Part shown: in pieces, positions 25,371 through 33,827 of the stretch | Layout: every line of letters starts with the position of its first letter | Position numbering within the stretch: position 1 is the stretch's first letter | Assembly: GCF_025548535.1 (NCBI RefSeq) | Contig: NZ_JAJLQW010000001.1 | Span: 744,001-808,000 of the forward strand | Length of the DNA: 64,000 nt | Direction of reading: 5' to 3' | From: Undibacterium sp. Jales W-56 | GTDB taxonomy: Bacteria; Pseudomonadota; Gammaproteobacteria; Burkholderiales; Burkholderiaceae_D | Program-made: the position numbers and the translations under genes | The notes under the pieces: generated by a model | Seen by the model: only the letters and a program-made list of their open reading frames with translations | Database searches by the model: none | What the model was told of the DNA's origin: nothing

Positions 25371-26465
25371 ATGCAAATGCGTTATCCCGATGTCAGCGAC
25401 GATGGCTATCGTGGTTATTACCTGAAACAGGACCGGGGACAATGTCGCAAGGTGGTCAGAATCGTGCTGTGGGCGAGTTTGCCGCTGGTGTATGTCGATT
25501 ATTTATTTCATGGACTGACGACGGCGTTTTTTGCTTTACTGGTTTTACGGATGCTGGTCGTGCTCTTATCGACCTTCACTTTAAAGCGGCTTGCGTCGAC
25601 ACCCAGTGCAGATGGGCTGCAACGACAAATGCTGCTGTGGATTGTGCCGGTATTGCTGACGCAGTTTGCAGGGAATGCGAGTTTGCCGCGCGAATATTTT
25701 GGGCATTATCTGATCGATGCCTGGCTGGCGATGATTTACTTTATTGCGATCCCCGTGCCTTTGCGTGCATTGCGCGCGCCGATGATTGCGTTTGTGGTCG
25801 CCTCTTTGTGTTTGCTGGCATATCAGCAGCTCGCCTTGTCGGCCTATACCATCAGCGTGGCATCGATGTTGTTGGCCGGTGCGTATTCCGGCCATGCCAT
25901 CTCGGCGTACCTGCATCGCTACCGCCGTAAAATTCTGAGCGCCGAACAAGAGATGGAGCGGCAGTCGAATATCGACCCGGTCACCGGGGTCGTGAATCGC
26001 CGCGAATTCATGCGTATCTCCGATTCCGAATTGCAGCGCCATATGCGTTTGGGTAAGTCCCTGTCGGTGCTGGTGCTGGACCTGGATCAGCTCAAGCAGA
26101 TCAGCGATACCTATGGTCATCATGCGGGAGATATCGTCCTGGTTGAAGTCACGCGCCGCATGAAGCGGGCGACCCGCAGCTATGATTGTCTGGCGCGATA
26201 CGGCAATGAAGAGTTTTGCATCTTGTTGCCGGAGGCGGGTGCTGAGGACGCCGATCGCATCGCGGCACGCACCCGCGCAACGGTATTGGCGATGCCGGTG
26301 GCGTATTCAGGCAAAGAGTTGCGCGTCAGCGTCAGCATGGGCGTGGCAACCATGCAGGAGGGCGATACCGCGTCAAGTATGTTGCAAAGAGCCGATGCGT
26401 CCCTGGCGAAAGCGCGTGTTGCGAATGATCATGCGTATGACAGCGTGGCTGGTAGCGAGGTTTGA
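25371..26465 (+). CDS. membrane GGDEF-domain protein with altered active site
   Basis: A 364-residue protein with five or six N-terminal membrane helices (about 25-180) and a C-terminal GGDEF domain (about 200-355). The family motif DIDxFKxINDxxGHxxGD is present as DLDQLKQISDTYGHHAGD, so the metal-binding Asp is kept. The signature loop reads RYGNEEF (about 276-282) where active diguanylate cyclases have GG[DE]EF; the second Gly is Asn, which usually weakens or abolishes c-di-GMP synthesis. No inhibitory RxxD site is clear. ATG 25371 follows AAGGGAGAG; an upstream TTG frame is ignored. It may be a weak cyclase, a GTP sensor or a nucleotide receptor. Confidence 0.88.
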   Translation: MQMRYPDVSDDGYRGYYLKQDRGQCRKVVRIVLWASLPLVYVDYLFHGLTTAFFALLVLRMLVVLLSTFTLKRLASTPSADGLQRQMLLWIVPVLLTQFAGNASLPREYFGHYLIDAWLAMIYFIAIPVPLRALRAPMIAFVVASLCLLAYQQLALSAYTISVASMLLAGAYSGHAISAYLHRYRRKILSAEQEMERQSNIDPVTGVVNRREFMRISDSELQRHMRLGKSLSVLVLDLDQLKQISDTYGHHAGDIVLVEVTRRMKRATRSYDCLARYGNEEFCILLPEAGAEDADRIAARTRATVLAMPVAYSGKELRVSVSMGVATMQEGDTASSMLQRADASLAKARVANDHAYDSVAGSEV

Positions 26466-26483
26466 TGGCGTATGAGCGCCAAC

Positions 26484-27902
26484 TTAAGCCACTTCTTTTT
26501 GTAGGAATTCCCACACGCCGGGATCCGACATCGCTGCAATATTGATTCGCATCCTGGTCGAAGGGAGCTGGTTCGGCGAGAACAAACTGCCCGGTGCCAG
26601 CAGGTAGCCTTGTTCCATCGCTTTTTCGGTCAGTGCATTGGTATCGCAACCGGTATCCGTCCATAAAAACATGCCGGCAGGGGTGCGGTAATCGACCTTC
26701 ATCCCGAGATGTTCGATGCGCTTGGTGACATCGTCGCGTACTGAATCGAGTTTGACGCGGATGCGATCGACGTGTTTGCGGTAATGGCCTTCGGACAAAA
26801 TTTTATACACCACGCGTTCGCCGATTTCGGTCGTGGTCAGGGTCGACAGCATTTTGCGGTCCGACAGGCGTATCGCTAATTCATGCGAGGTCGCGATAAA
26901 GCCGACGCGCAAATTAGCGGCCAGTGTTTTTGAAAATCCCCCTAAATAAATCACCCGGTTCAATTGATCCAATGCGGCAATCCGCGTGGCGGCCTGGACC
27001 GCTGTGCCTGGATGCATGTCGCAGTAGATGTCGTCCTCGACCACCATGAAATTGTGTTCTTCGGCGGTCTTCAATACCTGGAATGCCTTGGCCGCCGATA
27101 GCGAGGTCGAGGTCGGGTTATGCATGACGGAATTGATGATGTAGAGCTTGGGCTTGTGCAGGGCCGCGAGTTCGGCGAGTTTGACCACATCGGGACCGTC
27201 ATGCAAACGCGGAATGCCGATGACTTTCGCGCCGAGGATGGCGAATGAACCGAACATCAAAAACCAGGCGGGATCATCGACAAAAATCGTGTCGCCTGGC
27301 CGCGTGAATTCGCGCGCCACCAGATCGAGTGCCTGCGTGACGCCGGTGGTCATGACGATTTGTTCGGGCGCAGCGGCGATTTCGAGTTCGGCGAGTTTTA
27401 ATTGCAATTGCTGGCGTAGCGGCAAAAATCCTTGCGGTGTGCCGTAATGCAGCAGCAGGTTCTGGTTCAGCCGGCTGATCGAACGCAATCCATTGGCGAC
27501 CAGTTCGCCGTCGAGCCAATCATGCGGCAACACGCCGGAACCCGGCATTTTTTGCGGCGGCAATTGACGAAACATATTCCGTACCAGCCAGACCACATCG
27601 AGTTGCTGCGAACCGGCGATGGTTTGCGGCACATTGTCATTCTGCGTCAGCATCGAAGCGCGCTCACGCACAAAAAAACCGGAGCCGCGACGCGACTCCA
27701 GATAACCTTTGGCGACAAGCCGGTCATACGCCTCCACCACGGTAAAGCGCGATACCCCTTGTTCATCGGCGAATTGGCGGATCGACGGCATGCGCGCGCC
27801 GTTGCGCAACAGCTTGTCGTCGATGCGGGTCGCGATATTGCGCACAATCTGCTCAACCAGTGAGCCGCCGGAGTCGCGCGAAATGATGCTGCTGCCGTTC
27901 AT
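26484..27902 (-). CDS. MocR-type (GntR-aminotransferase) transcriptional regulator
   Basis: A 472-residue regulator with an N-terminal GntR winged helix (about 12-80, with MPSIRQFADEQGVSRFTVVEAY, given as RQFADEQGVSRFTVVEAY) and a fold-type I aminotransferase domain (about 110-470). The PLP Lys is in GGFSKTLAANLRVGF, with VVEDDIYCD for the PLP pyridine Asp and INIAAMSDP near the end. MocR proteins sense amino acids or vitamin B6 through PLP. It is transcribed away from the threonine-dehydratase-like gene with 171 bases between, which carry repeated ACTGTATTGG motifs, so it probably controls that gene and the cluster beyond it. Confidence 0.92.
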   Translation of the reverse strand: MNGSSIISRDSGGSLVEQIVRNIATRIDDKLLRNGARMPSIRQFADEQGVSRFTVVEAYDRLVAKGYLESRRGSGFFVRERASMLTQNDNVPQTIAGSQQLDVVWLVRNMFRQLPPQKMPGSGVLPHDWLDGELVANGLRSISRLNQNLLLHYGTPQGFLPLRQQLQLKLAELEIAAAPEQIVMTTGVTQALDLVAREFTRPGDTIFVDDPAWFLMFGSFAILGAKVIGIPRLHDGPDVVKLAELAALHKPKLYIINSVMHNPTSTSLSAAKAFQVLKTAEEHNFMVVEDDIYCDMHPGTAVQAATRIAALDQLNRVIYLGGFSKTLAANLRVGFIATSHELAIRLSDRKMLSTLTTTEIGERVVYKILSEGHYRKHVDRIRVKLDSVRDDVTKRIEHLGMKVDYRTPAGMFLWTDTGCDTNALTEKAMEQGYLLAPGSLFSPNQLPSTRMRINIAAMSDPGVWEFLQKEVA

Positions 27903-27919
27903 AGCTTGTCCTCAAAAGA

Positions 27920-27986
27920 ACTGTATTGGGAAAATTGCCGTAACAGTGTGGAAATTATCTTTTTTATTGTACTGGTACTGTATTGG
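27920..27986. promoter_or_regulatory. direct-repeat operator candidate for the MocR regulator
   Basis: ACTGTATTGG occurs at 27920-27929 and again at 27977-27986, 57 bp apart, with an additional ACTG just before the second copy (ACTGGTACTGTATTGG). MocR proteins typically bind direct repeats, and this lies in the divergent promoter region. Confidence 0.45.
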
Positions 27987-28073
27987 TTTTTGCGCTTAGG
28001 ATAGCATAAATATAGCGCCATGCAGACGATATAAAAACGACCAATCGCAAGAACCCAGGTTGCAGGAGACCCA

Positions 28074-29045
28074 ATGAATTTTAGCTTACCCAATTTATCT
28101 GAACTGGAAACAGCCGCCGAAATCGTCTATGCCGCGCTGCCGCCAACGCCGCAATACGCATGGCCTTTGCTATGTGAAGCGACCGCTGCCGAGGTGTGGC
28201 TCAAACATGAGAATCACATGCCGACCGGGGCATTTAAAGTCCGTGGTGGCCTGGTGTATATGCGTGAATTGCTGCAGCGTGCGCCTGAGGTGCGTGGTGT
28301 GATAGCGGCGACCCGTGGCAATCATGGCCAGTCGATTGCATATGCGGTGCGTCGTTACGGTATCCCGGCCACCATCGTGGTGCCGCGCCGGAACAGCAAG
28401 GAAAAAAACGCCGCCATGCGTGCGCTCGGTGCCGAGTTGATCGAGTATGGCGATGAATTCCAGGAGAGCCGGGAATACGCAATGGTACTGGCGGAAGAGC
28501 GCGGCCTGCACATGGTGCCATCCTTGCATCGTGATCTGGTCCGTGGTGTGGCGACGTCGTGGCTGGAATTGTTTCGGGCGCAGCCTGCGCTCGATGTGGT
28601 GTATGTGCCGATCGGGCAAGGCTCCGGCATCTGCGCAGCGATCGCCGCACGCAATGCTCTGGGCTTGGCAACTCGGATAGTCGGTGTGGTTTCCAGCCAT
28701 GCTTTGGCGTACAAACTCTCGTTCGAGCAAAGGCGATCGCTTGCTTCGCCAGTGACGACGCTGCTGGCTGATGGCATGGCTTGCCGGGTGCCGGATGAGG
28801 CGTCGCTGGCGATTATTTTTGAGTATGTCGATGCGGTCGTGGCGGTGTCCGATGCCGAGGTCGCGGCAGCAATGAAATTATTGTTTATCACGACCCACAA
28901 TGTGGCGGAGGGCGCAGGTGCCGCAGCGCTGGCTGCGGTGATGCGGGATAAAGACAAGCTGCGCGGTTTAAAAGTCGGCGTGCCGCTGTGTGGGGGCAAT
29001 GTGGATCATGAGGTATTTGCCGAAGTATTGCGTGACTCCGTATAG
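28074..29045 (+). CDS. threonine/serine dehydratase-like PLP enzyme
   Basis: A fold-type II PLP enzyme of 323 residues resembling threonine dehydratase. The PLP Lys lies in LKHENHMPTGAFKVRGG (Lys about residue 56), the substrate loop is ATRGNHGQSIAYA, and the phosphate loop is IGQGSGICAAI. There is no C-terminal ACT domain, so it is the catabolic, non-allosteric type. Its product from Ser or Thr would be an enamine that becomes pyruvate or 2-oxobutyrate and ammonia. ATG 28074 follows CAGGAG. It is divergent from the MocR gene and lies upstream of two exporter genes, RidA and an aminotransferase. The exact amino acid cannot be set. Confidence 0.88.
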   Translation: MNFSLPNLSELETAAEIVYAALPPTPQYAWPLLCEATAAEVWLKHENHMPTGAFKVRGGLVYMRELLQRAPEVRGVIAATRGNHGQSIAYAVRRYGIPATIVVPRRNSKEKNAAMRALGAELIEYGDEFQESREYAMVLAEERGLHMVPSLHRDLVRGVATSWLELFRAQPALDVVYVPIGQGSGICAAIAARNALGLATRIVGVVSSHALAYKLSFEQRRSLASPVTTLLADGMACRVPDEASLAIIFEYVDAVVAVSDAEVAAAMKLLFITTHNVAEGAGAAALAAVMRDKDKLRGLKVGVPLCGGNVDHEVFAEVLRDSV

Positions 29046-29314
29046 ATTTTATAGGGAGTATGCCAATAAATAGGCATTATCCCGCATGTTGATATTGCCG
29101 GTTTAAAAAATACACCACCTAGTATGGAATTTTATAGCGGGCTCTCAGACTCAAGAAGTTTGTCATTCCAGCGCAGGCTGGAATCCAGCGACGTGTTGCG
29201 AAAGACACTGGATCCCTGCCTTCGCAAGGACGACGAATTGAGGTTGTTATCCTTAATAGAAGGCATACAACCCTGGTATGTGCATTTAATTTTTAATTCA
29301 ATTGGAAAGCTCTT
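29046..29314. other. intergenic region with a repeat, upstream of the LysE-type gene
   Basis: Holds the GTCATTCC repeat (29161-29237) and AT-rich flanks; no gene supported. The repeat probably separates the dehydratase transcript from the transporter genes. Confidence 0.45.
29161..29237. repeat. dispersed intergenic repeat (GTCATTCC family)
   Basis: TGTCATTCCAGCGCAGGCTGGAATCCAG with an internal CATTCCAGC/GCTGGAATc hairpin, then a spacer, then CTGGATCCCTGCCTTCGCAAGGACGACGA. This two-hairpin layout is the common proteobacterial intergenic repeat; the terminator at 7123 is a short relative. Confidence 0.7.
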
Positions 29315-29911
29315 ATGCAGTTCGCTGAAATTCTTGCCTTTACCACGTTTGCCTGGATCGCTTCATTCACTCCGGGGCCGAATGTCGCGATTGCCGCGAC
29401 GACCGGTGTTAATCATGGCCTGCGTGCGGCGTTGCCGCAAGTGGCGGGTGTCCCGATCGGTTTTGTATTGCTGATGTGGGCCGTCGGGCTGGGCGGTATG
29501 GCGATCCTGCAAGCAAGTCCGGCCTTGGTCTGGGGCATGAAACTGGCGGGCAATGCCTATCTGTTGTATCTGGCGTGGAAGCTGTGCTTCTCGCGTCAAT
29601 TATCGTCGTCGGATGCAATCAAGCCGCTGAGCCTGATACAGGCGGCCTTGTTCCAGATCGTGAATCCTAAAGCCTGGATGATGCTGGTCGCGGCGACCTC
29701 GACCTATGCGATTGGTCATGCCGATTTTGTGGCGCGCATGTCGTGGATGAGCCTGGGGTTTATCGTCCCCAGCGCCTTGAGCGTCATGGCGTGGGCGTGG
29801 ATGGGACAGAGTCTGCGTAGCTGGCTGTTGGTCGGTAATCGCTTGCGCAATTTTAATCTGTGCATGGGTCTGGCGTTAGCGCTGACCGCCGTATGGATGC
29901 TCACTCTTTAA
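29315..29911 (+). CDS. LysE/RhtB-family amino-acid exporter
   Basis: A 198-residue inner-membrane exporter with about six helices. The N-terminal FTTFAWIASFTPGPNVAIAA (in the form FTPGPN) is the family hallmark, followed by GVNHGLRAALPQVAGVPIGF and KLAGNAYLLYLAWKL. Members export lysine, homoserine, threonine or related compounds. ATG 29315 has GGAAAG 6 nt upstream. It lies 17 bases ahead of an EamA-type transporter and downstream of the dehydratase gene, suggesting removal of excess or toxic amino acids. Confidence 0.92.
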   Translation: MQFAEILAFTTFAWIASFTPGPNVAIAATTGVNHGLRAALPQVAGVPIGFVLLMWAVGLGGMAILQASPALVWGMKLAGNAYLLYLAWKLCFSRQLSSSDAIKPLSLIQAALFQIVNPKAWMMLVAATSTYAIGHADFVARMSWMSLGFIVPSALSVMAWAWMGQSLRSWLLVGNRLRNFNLCMGLALALTAVWMLTL

Positions 29912-29928
29912 AAAGTGAGGCAAAAATA

Positions 29929-30810
29929 ATGACGACGCAAAAAATACTAGAGACGCGCGGCATGTGGCTGGGCGCGGTCGGTGTTGCGATTTTTAGTCTG
30001 ACTTTGCCATTCACGCGGATGGCGGTGGCAGAGCTGAACCCGGTGTTCGTGGCATTGGGTAGGGCGGTGGTGGCAGCGACTTTATCGGCGATGTTGTTAT
30101 GGCAGATGCGTGCGCACTGGCCGGATCGCCAGCAGTTGCGCGGTTTGCTGATTACCGCGCTGGGTGTGGTGGTCGGCTTTCCGGTATTTTCGTCGATTGC
30201 GATGCGTTATGTGCCGGCTTCGCATGGTGCCGTGGTACTGGGTATTTTGCCTTTGGCGACGGCTTTATTTGCGGCGATGCGTTTTAATGAACGTCCCTCG
30301 CCGGGATTCTGGATCATGGCGCTGGCCGGTAGCGGCCTGGTGGTGGCGTTTGCCTTGCAGCAGGGCGGCGGGAGTTTTCATGCGGCGGACTTCGCCTTGT
30401 TTGCTGCGGTGATTGCGGCAGCCATGGGCTATGCCGAAGGCGGCCGTTTGTCGCAGACTATGGGCGGGCAGCAGGTCATTTGCTGGGCGCTGGTATTGTC
30501 GATGCCGGTTCTGTTGCCGGTGACAGTATGGCTGGGCTGGCGTTACGGTATACAGGCGTCGGCGCAGGCCTGGCTTGGGTTTGCGTATGTGTCGCTGTTT
30601 TCGATGTTTATCGGCTTTTTCTTTTGGTACAAGGGGCTGGCAATCGGTGGTATCGCCCGGGTGGGGCAGGTGCAATTAATCCAGCCATTTTTGAGCTTGC
30701 TCGGTGCCGCGGTGCTAGTCGGCGAAAATTTAACCATGAGCAATGTCGCATTTGCTCTCGCCGTCATCGTGGTAGTGGGCATAGGCCGTCGCATGAAGAT
30801 TCAACGGTGA
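29929..30810 (+). CDS. EamA-family (DMT) transporter
   Basis: A 293-residue inner-membrane protein with ten helices arranged as two EamA repeats (about 10-140 and 155-290). Typical features are LPFTRMAVAELNPVFVALGRA in the first repeat (here in part: LPFTRMAVAELNP) and GIARVGQVQLIQPFLSLLG in the second. ATG 29929 with GAGG 11 nt before it is preferred to the longer frame from 29860, which would overlap the LysE gene. Probably an exporter of amino acids or similar metabolites and co-transcribed with the LysE-type gene. Confidence 0.9.
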   Translation: MTTQKILETRGMWLGAVGVAIFSLTLPFTRMAVAELNPVFVALGRAVVAATLSAMLLWQMRAHWPDRQQLRGLLITALGVVVGFPVFSSIAMRYVPASHGAVVLGILPLATALFAAMRFNERPSPGFWIMALAGSGLVVAFALQQGGGSFHAADFALFAAVIAAAMGYAEGGRLSQTMGGQQVICWALVLSMPVLLPVTVWLGWRYGIQASAQAWLGFAYVSLFSMFIGFFFWYKGLAIGGIARVGQVQLIQPFLSLLGAAVLVGENLTMSNVAFALAVIVVVGIGRRMKIQR

Positions 30811-30992
30811 ACTTGTTTAAAACCCATCACTCTCCAAATTAAATCAAGCGCTTTCGCACTTATTGGGGGTGTTAATCGGGTGGTGAGGGGCTTACAATAG
30901 GAGATTGTCCAGGCATCGTGTTTGTAATGCTGATAACTTTATCCAGTCGCCTTTGATTACCAGGTGCGCCACCTTACTTTTTGGAATAAATC

Positions 30993-31451
30993 ATGTCTTT
31001 TTACGAAAAACTTCAAGCGTTGAATATTGAATTGCCGTCAGTCGCAGTACCAGCCGCCGCTTATGTGATGTATGCCCAAACTGGCAACACCGTGTTTTTG
31101 TCCGGTCATATCGCGAAAAAAGACGGCAAGGTGTGGGTCGGTCAATTAGGTAAAAACATCAGCACTGAAGAAGGCAAGGCGGCGGCGCGCGCGGTGGCGA
31201 TTGATTTGATCGCGACTTTGCAAGCGGCCTGCGGTGGCGACCTGAATCGCGTGAAACGCATTGTCAAGCTCATGAGCCTGGTGAATTCGACTGGCGACTT
31301 TACCGAGCAGCATCTCGTCACCAATGGCGCATCCGAATTGTTCGGCGAAATTTTTGGCGAGCAAGGCAAACATGCGCGCTCGGCTTTTGGCGTGGCGCAA
31401 ATCCCTATGGGTGCTTGCGTTGAGATTGAATTGATCGCTGAGATTGCTTAA
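30993..31451 (+). CDS. RidA-family enamine/imine deaminase
   Basis: A 152-residue member of the YjgF/YER057c/UK114 family. RidA proteins hydrolyse reactive enamine and imine intermediates formed by PLP dehydratases. The core shows VFLSGHIAKKDGKVWVGQLG and ARAVAIDLIATLQAACGGDL, and the C-terminal RSAFGVAQIPMGACVEIELIAEI carries the substrate-carboxylate Arg and a Glu near the end. It belongs to the longer subgroup (about 150 residues), close to COG0251 relatives of uncertain substrate. Lying between a dehydratase-like gene and an aminotransferase fits its role well. Confidence 0.92.
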   Translation: MSFYEKLQALNIELPSVAVPAAAYVMYAQTGNTVFLSGHIAKKDGKVWVGQLGKNISTEEGKAAARAVAIDLIATLQAACGGDLNRVKRIVKLMSLVNSTGDFTEQHLVTNGASELFGEIFGEQGKHARSAFGVAQIPMGACVEIELIAEIA

Positions 31452-31553
31452 GGCCTTCAGCAAAAAAATCATCTAAAAAGTATCTAAAAAAGTACGGCTA
31501 AACATTCCGCCATAAAATTATAAAATCGTTTAAAACACTTCAGTGAGACCCGC

Positions 31554-32747
31554 ATGAAACTTGAAAACCCTAGCCCGATAGACTGGAAATTTTCTGAACG
31601 CGCAGAGCAATTGCAAAGCTCCGTGATCCGGGAAATTCTTAAAGTGACCATGCGTCCTGAAGTGATTTCTTTTGCAGGCGGCCTGCCATCGCCGGAGACT
31701 TTTCCGGTAGATCGCATGCGTGCAGCGTTCGACAAGGTTTTATCGCAGCAAGGAAAATCGGCATTGCAGTACGGTCCGACTGACGGCTATGCGCCTTTGC
31801 GTGAATTCATCGCCGATTCTTTATCGACGGCGGATTCCAGGATTTTGCCGGAGCAGATTTTGATGGTGTCCGGTTCGCAGCAGGGTCTGGATTTGCTGGG
31901 TAAAGTGTTGATCGATGAGGGCAGCAAAATTCTGGTCGAGACGCCAAGCTACCTCGGCGCTTTGCAGGCGTTCTCAGTGTATCGACCGCATTTTGAATCC
32001 GTCGATACCGATGAGCATGGTGTGATTCCTGCGTCTGTGGCGTCTAAAGGTCATGGCGTACGTTTGATGTATGCCTTGCCGAATTTCCAGAATCCGACTG
32101 GCCGCACTTTATCGATCGACCGTCGCATGGAATTGGTCGAGACCTGCGCCCGTATGGGGATTCCGCTGATTGAAGACAATCCGTATGGCGACCTGTGCTA
32201 TAGCGGCGAGCCATTGCCCAAGATGTTGAACATGAATCCGAACGGCGTGATCTACATGGGCTCGTTCTCCAAAATCCTGACACCCGGCATCCGCCTCGGT
32301 TACGTGGTGGGCCCAGCCCCCCTGATCCGTAAATTAGAGCAAGCCAAACAAGCTGCCGATTTACATACCGCGACGCTGACCCAGATGGTGGTCTACGAAG
32401 TGATTAAAGATGGTTTCCTCGGCGAGCATATCCCGACGATACGTAGTTTCTACTCCAGTCAATGCGATGTGATGCTGACTGCGATGAGCAGGCATTTCCC
32501 TGAAGGCGTGACATGGACGCGTCCGGAGGGCGGCATGTTCATCTGGGTGACTTTGCCTGAGCATATCAACAGCAAGCAATTACTTGACGAAGCCATTGCG
32601 CAAAACGTTGCCTTCGTGCCCGGCGGTCCGTTCTACGCGAACAATCCTGCCACCAACACTCTGCGCTTGAGCTTTGTGACGGTGTCGCCTGAACGCATCA
32701 ATGAAGGCATTGAAAAACTCGGTAAATTGATTCAGGCCAGGATTTAA
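31554..32747 (+). CDS. PLP-dependent aminotransferase (LysN/2-aminoadipate type)
   Basis: A fold-type I aminotransferase of 397 residues. Motifs: VISFAGGLPSPETFP at the N-terminus, LQYGPTDGYAPLREFIA, NFQNPTGRTLS, VETPSY, the Asn-Pro-Tyr-Gly stretch EDNPYGDLCY, and the PLP Lys in GSFSKILTPGIRLGYV (about residue 240). This matches the group annotated 2-aminoadipate or aromatic/branched-chain aminotransferase. It has no GntR domain, unlike the MocR regulator. It begins 103 bases after RidA; a terminator at 32797 ends the cluster. Confidence 0.9.
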   Translation: MKLENPSPIDWKFSERAEQLQSSVIREILKVTMRPEVISFAGGLPSPETFPVDRMRAAFDKVLSQQGKSALQYGPTDGYAPLREFIADSLSTADSRILPEQILMVSGSQQGLDLLGKVLIDEGSKILVETPSYLGALQAFSVYRPHFESVDTDEHGVIPASVASKGHGVRLMYALPNFQNPTGRTLSIDRRMELVETCARMGIPLIEDNPYGDLCYSGEPLPKMLNMNPNGVIYMGSFSKILTPGIRLGYVVGPAPLIRKLEQAKQAADLHTATLTQMVVYEVIKDGFLGEHIPTIRSFYSSQCDVMLTAMSRHFPEGVTWTRPEGGMFIWVTLPEHINSKQLLDEAIAQNVAFVPGGPFYANNPATNTLRLSFVTVSPERINEGIEKLGKLIQARI

Positions 32748-32796
32748 ACGAGGCGCCAAGCTAAATCCAAATCCTGAAATCATAGTCAGGTACTCT

Positions 32797-32834
32797 CAAA
32801 AAAACGGATGTCCCTCGGGGCATTCGTTTTTTTT
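32797..32834 (+). terminator. rho-independent terminator
   Basis: AAAAAACGGATG, a short loop, CATTCGTTTTTTTT: an 8-bp stem including one G-U pair with a long T run, 50 bases after the aminotransferase stop. Confidence 0.85.
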
Positions 32835-32957
32835 CGTCTGGTAATTCGCAGACGATAGACTAAACTGTCAACTATTGTCATATGGGTAATCCGTTTAGCT
32901 TCATTGCCGTAATATAGCCAGTAATTGTCTTTTAATCTTTTACTTTGGAGTGCACCG

Positions 32958-33563
32958 ATGAAACGATCTGTCTTATTTGTCGCAATCACCATGGCAATCA
33001 CCAGCGGGGCTCAGGCTCAGACGCTGAGCTCAAAACAGCAGTACACCATAGACACAAAAAATGCTTCCACTCGCTATGCCGATGACAAAAAACTCTGTGC
33101 AGAAGAAGCGACTTCTGCCGCCAGAATGCAATGTCTGCGTGATGCCAAAACGGAATATAACAACGCACTCGCTGCCGCCAAAGCGACTTCGAGCAAGGCA
33201 GTCACCGTCTCAACCAAACAGCTTGATTCTTGCGTCGGCTGCGGCAAAGTGATTGCGGTCAACGTCAACGATAAAGAGGGTGAAGGCAGTGCACTAGGCG
33301 TGATCGCCGGCGGCGTTGCCGGTGCCATCCTCGGCAATCAGGTTGGCAATGGCAGTGGTCGCGATCTGGCAACGATCGCCGGTGCCGCTGGCGGTGCTTA
33401 TGCAGGTCGTAAGATTGAGCAAAAGGCGAAGTCGAGCAAGGTATGGGAAGTGACTGTGCAATACGATAACGGTGAAAAAAATACTTTTAGCTTCGATCAT
33501 GATCCAGGGCTGAATAATGGCGATCGGGTAAAAAATTCCGGCAGCAGCATTATTCGCCACTAA
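32958..33563 (+). CDS. periplasmic glycine-zipper protein
   Basis: A 201-residue exported protein. The signal peptide is MKRSVLFVAITMAITSGAQA. A charged helical segment (about 30-85) precedes a CVGCGK motif, a glycine zipper (GVIAGGVAGAILGNQVGNGSG, shown as GGVAGAILGNQVGNG, about 125-160) and a beta tail (VWEVTVQYDNGEKNTF) like that of the SlyB-type lipoprotein at 9972, but without a lipobox. The CxxC pair could form a disulphide or bind metal. ATG 32958 follows TTGGAG. Function unknown; an envelope-stability role is guessed from the zipper. Confidence 0.8.
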   Translation: MKRSVLFVAITMAITSGAQAQTLSSKQQYTIDTKNASTRYADDKKLCAEEATSAARMQCLRDAKTEYNNALAAAKATSSKAVTVSTKQLDSCVGCGKVIAVNVNDKEGEGSALGVIAGGVAGAILGNQVGNGSGRDLATIAGAAGGAYAGRKIEQKAKSSKVWEVTVQYDNGEKNTFSFDHDPGLNNGDRVKNSGSSIIRH

Positions 33564-33827
33564 CAGCTTAAGCAGTATTGCGGATGGGCGGACTAATGTC
33601 ATATCCAGCGAATAGCACGACCGTATCAGGAATCGTACCCGCTGCCTTGCGTCATGGTAGGTATTATCCATATACGTACTATTGCGCATGGTGCGGTCTT
33701 GTCGCTATTTTGTAACATGACGGTTGTTGTTTCTCCCTGTCTACATCTTTATTGCTAAGATCACGCGTGCCGGTTTCGTGCCTTGGTCATGATCAAGGCT
33801 TTTCATCTATTTGTGAGGTAATGCACA
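33564..33827. other. intergenic region upstream of the binding-protein gene
   Basis: No gene. A short stretch (33573-33592) resembles the end of repeat family B at 47300. An 18-bp imperfect palindrome, CCTTGGTCATGATCAAGG (33781-33798), lies 30 bases before the next start and could be an operator. Confidence 0.4.

Noticed and set aside
28355..28999. Long antisense frame in the dehydratase gene
   Set aside because: Shadow of a strongly coding gene on the other strand; Ser/Thr/Ala-biased composition typical of antisense frames.
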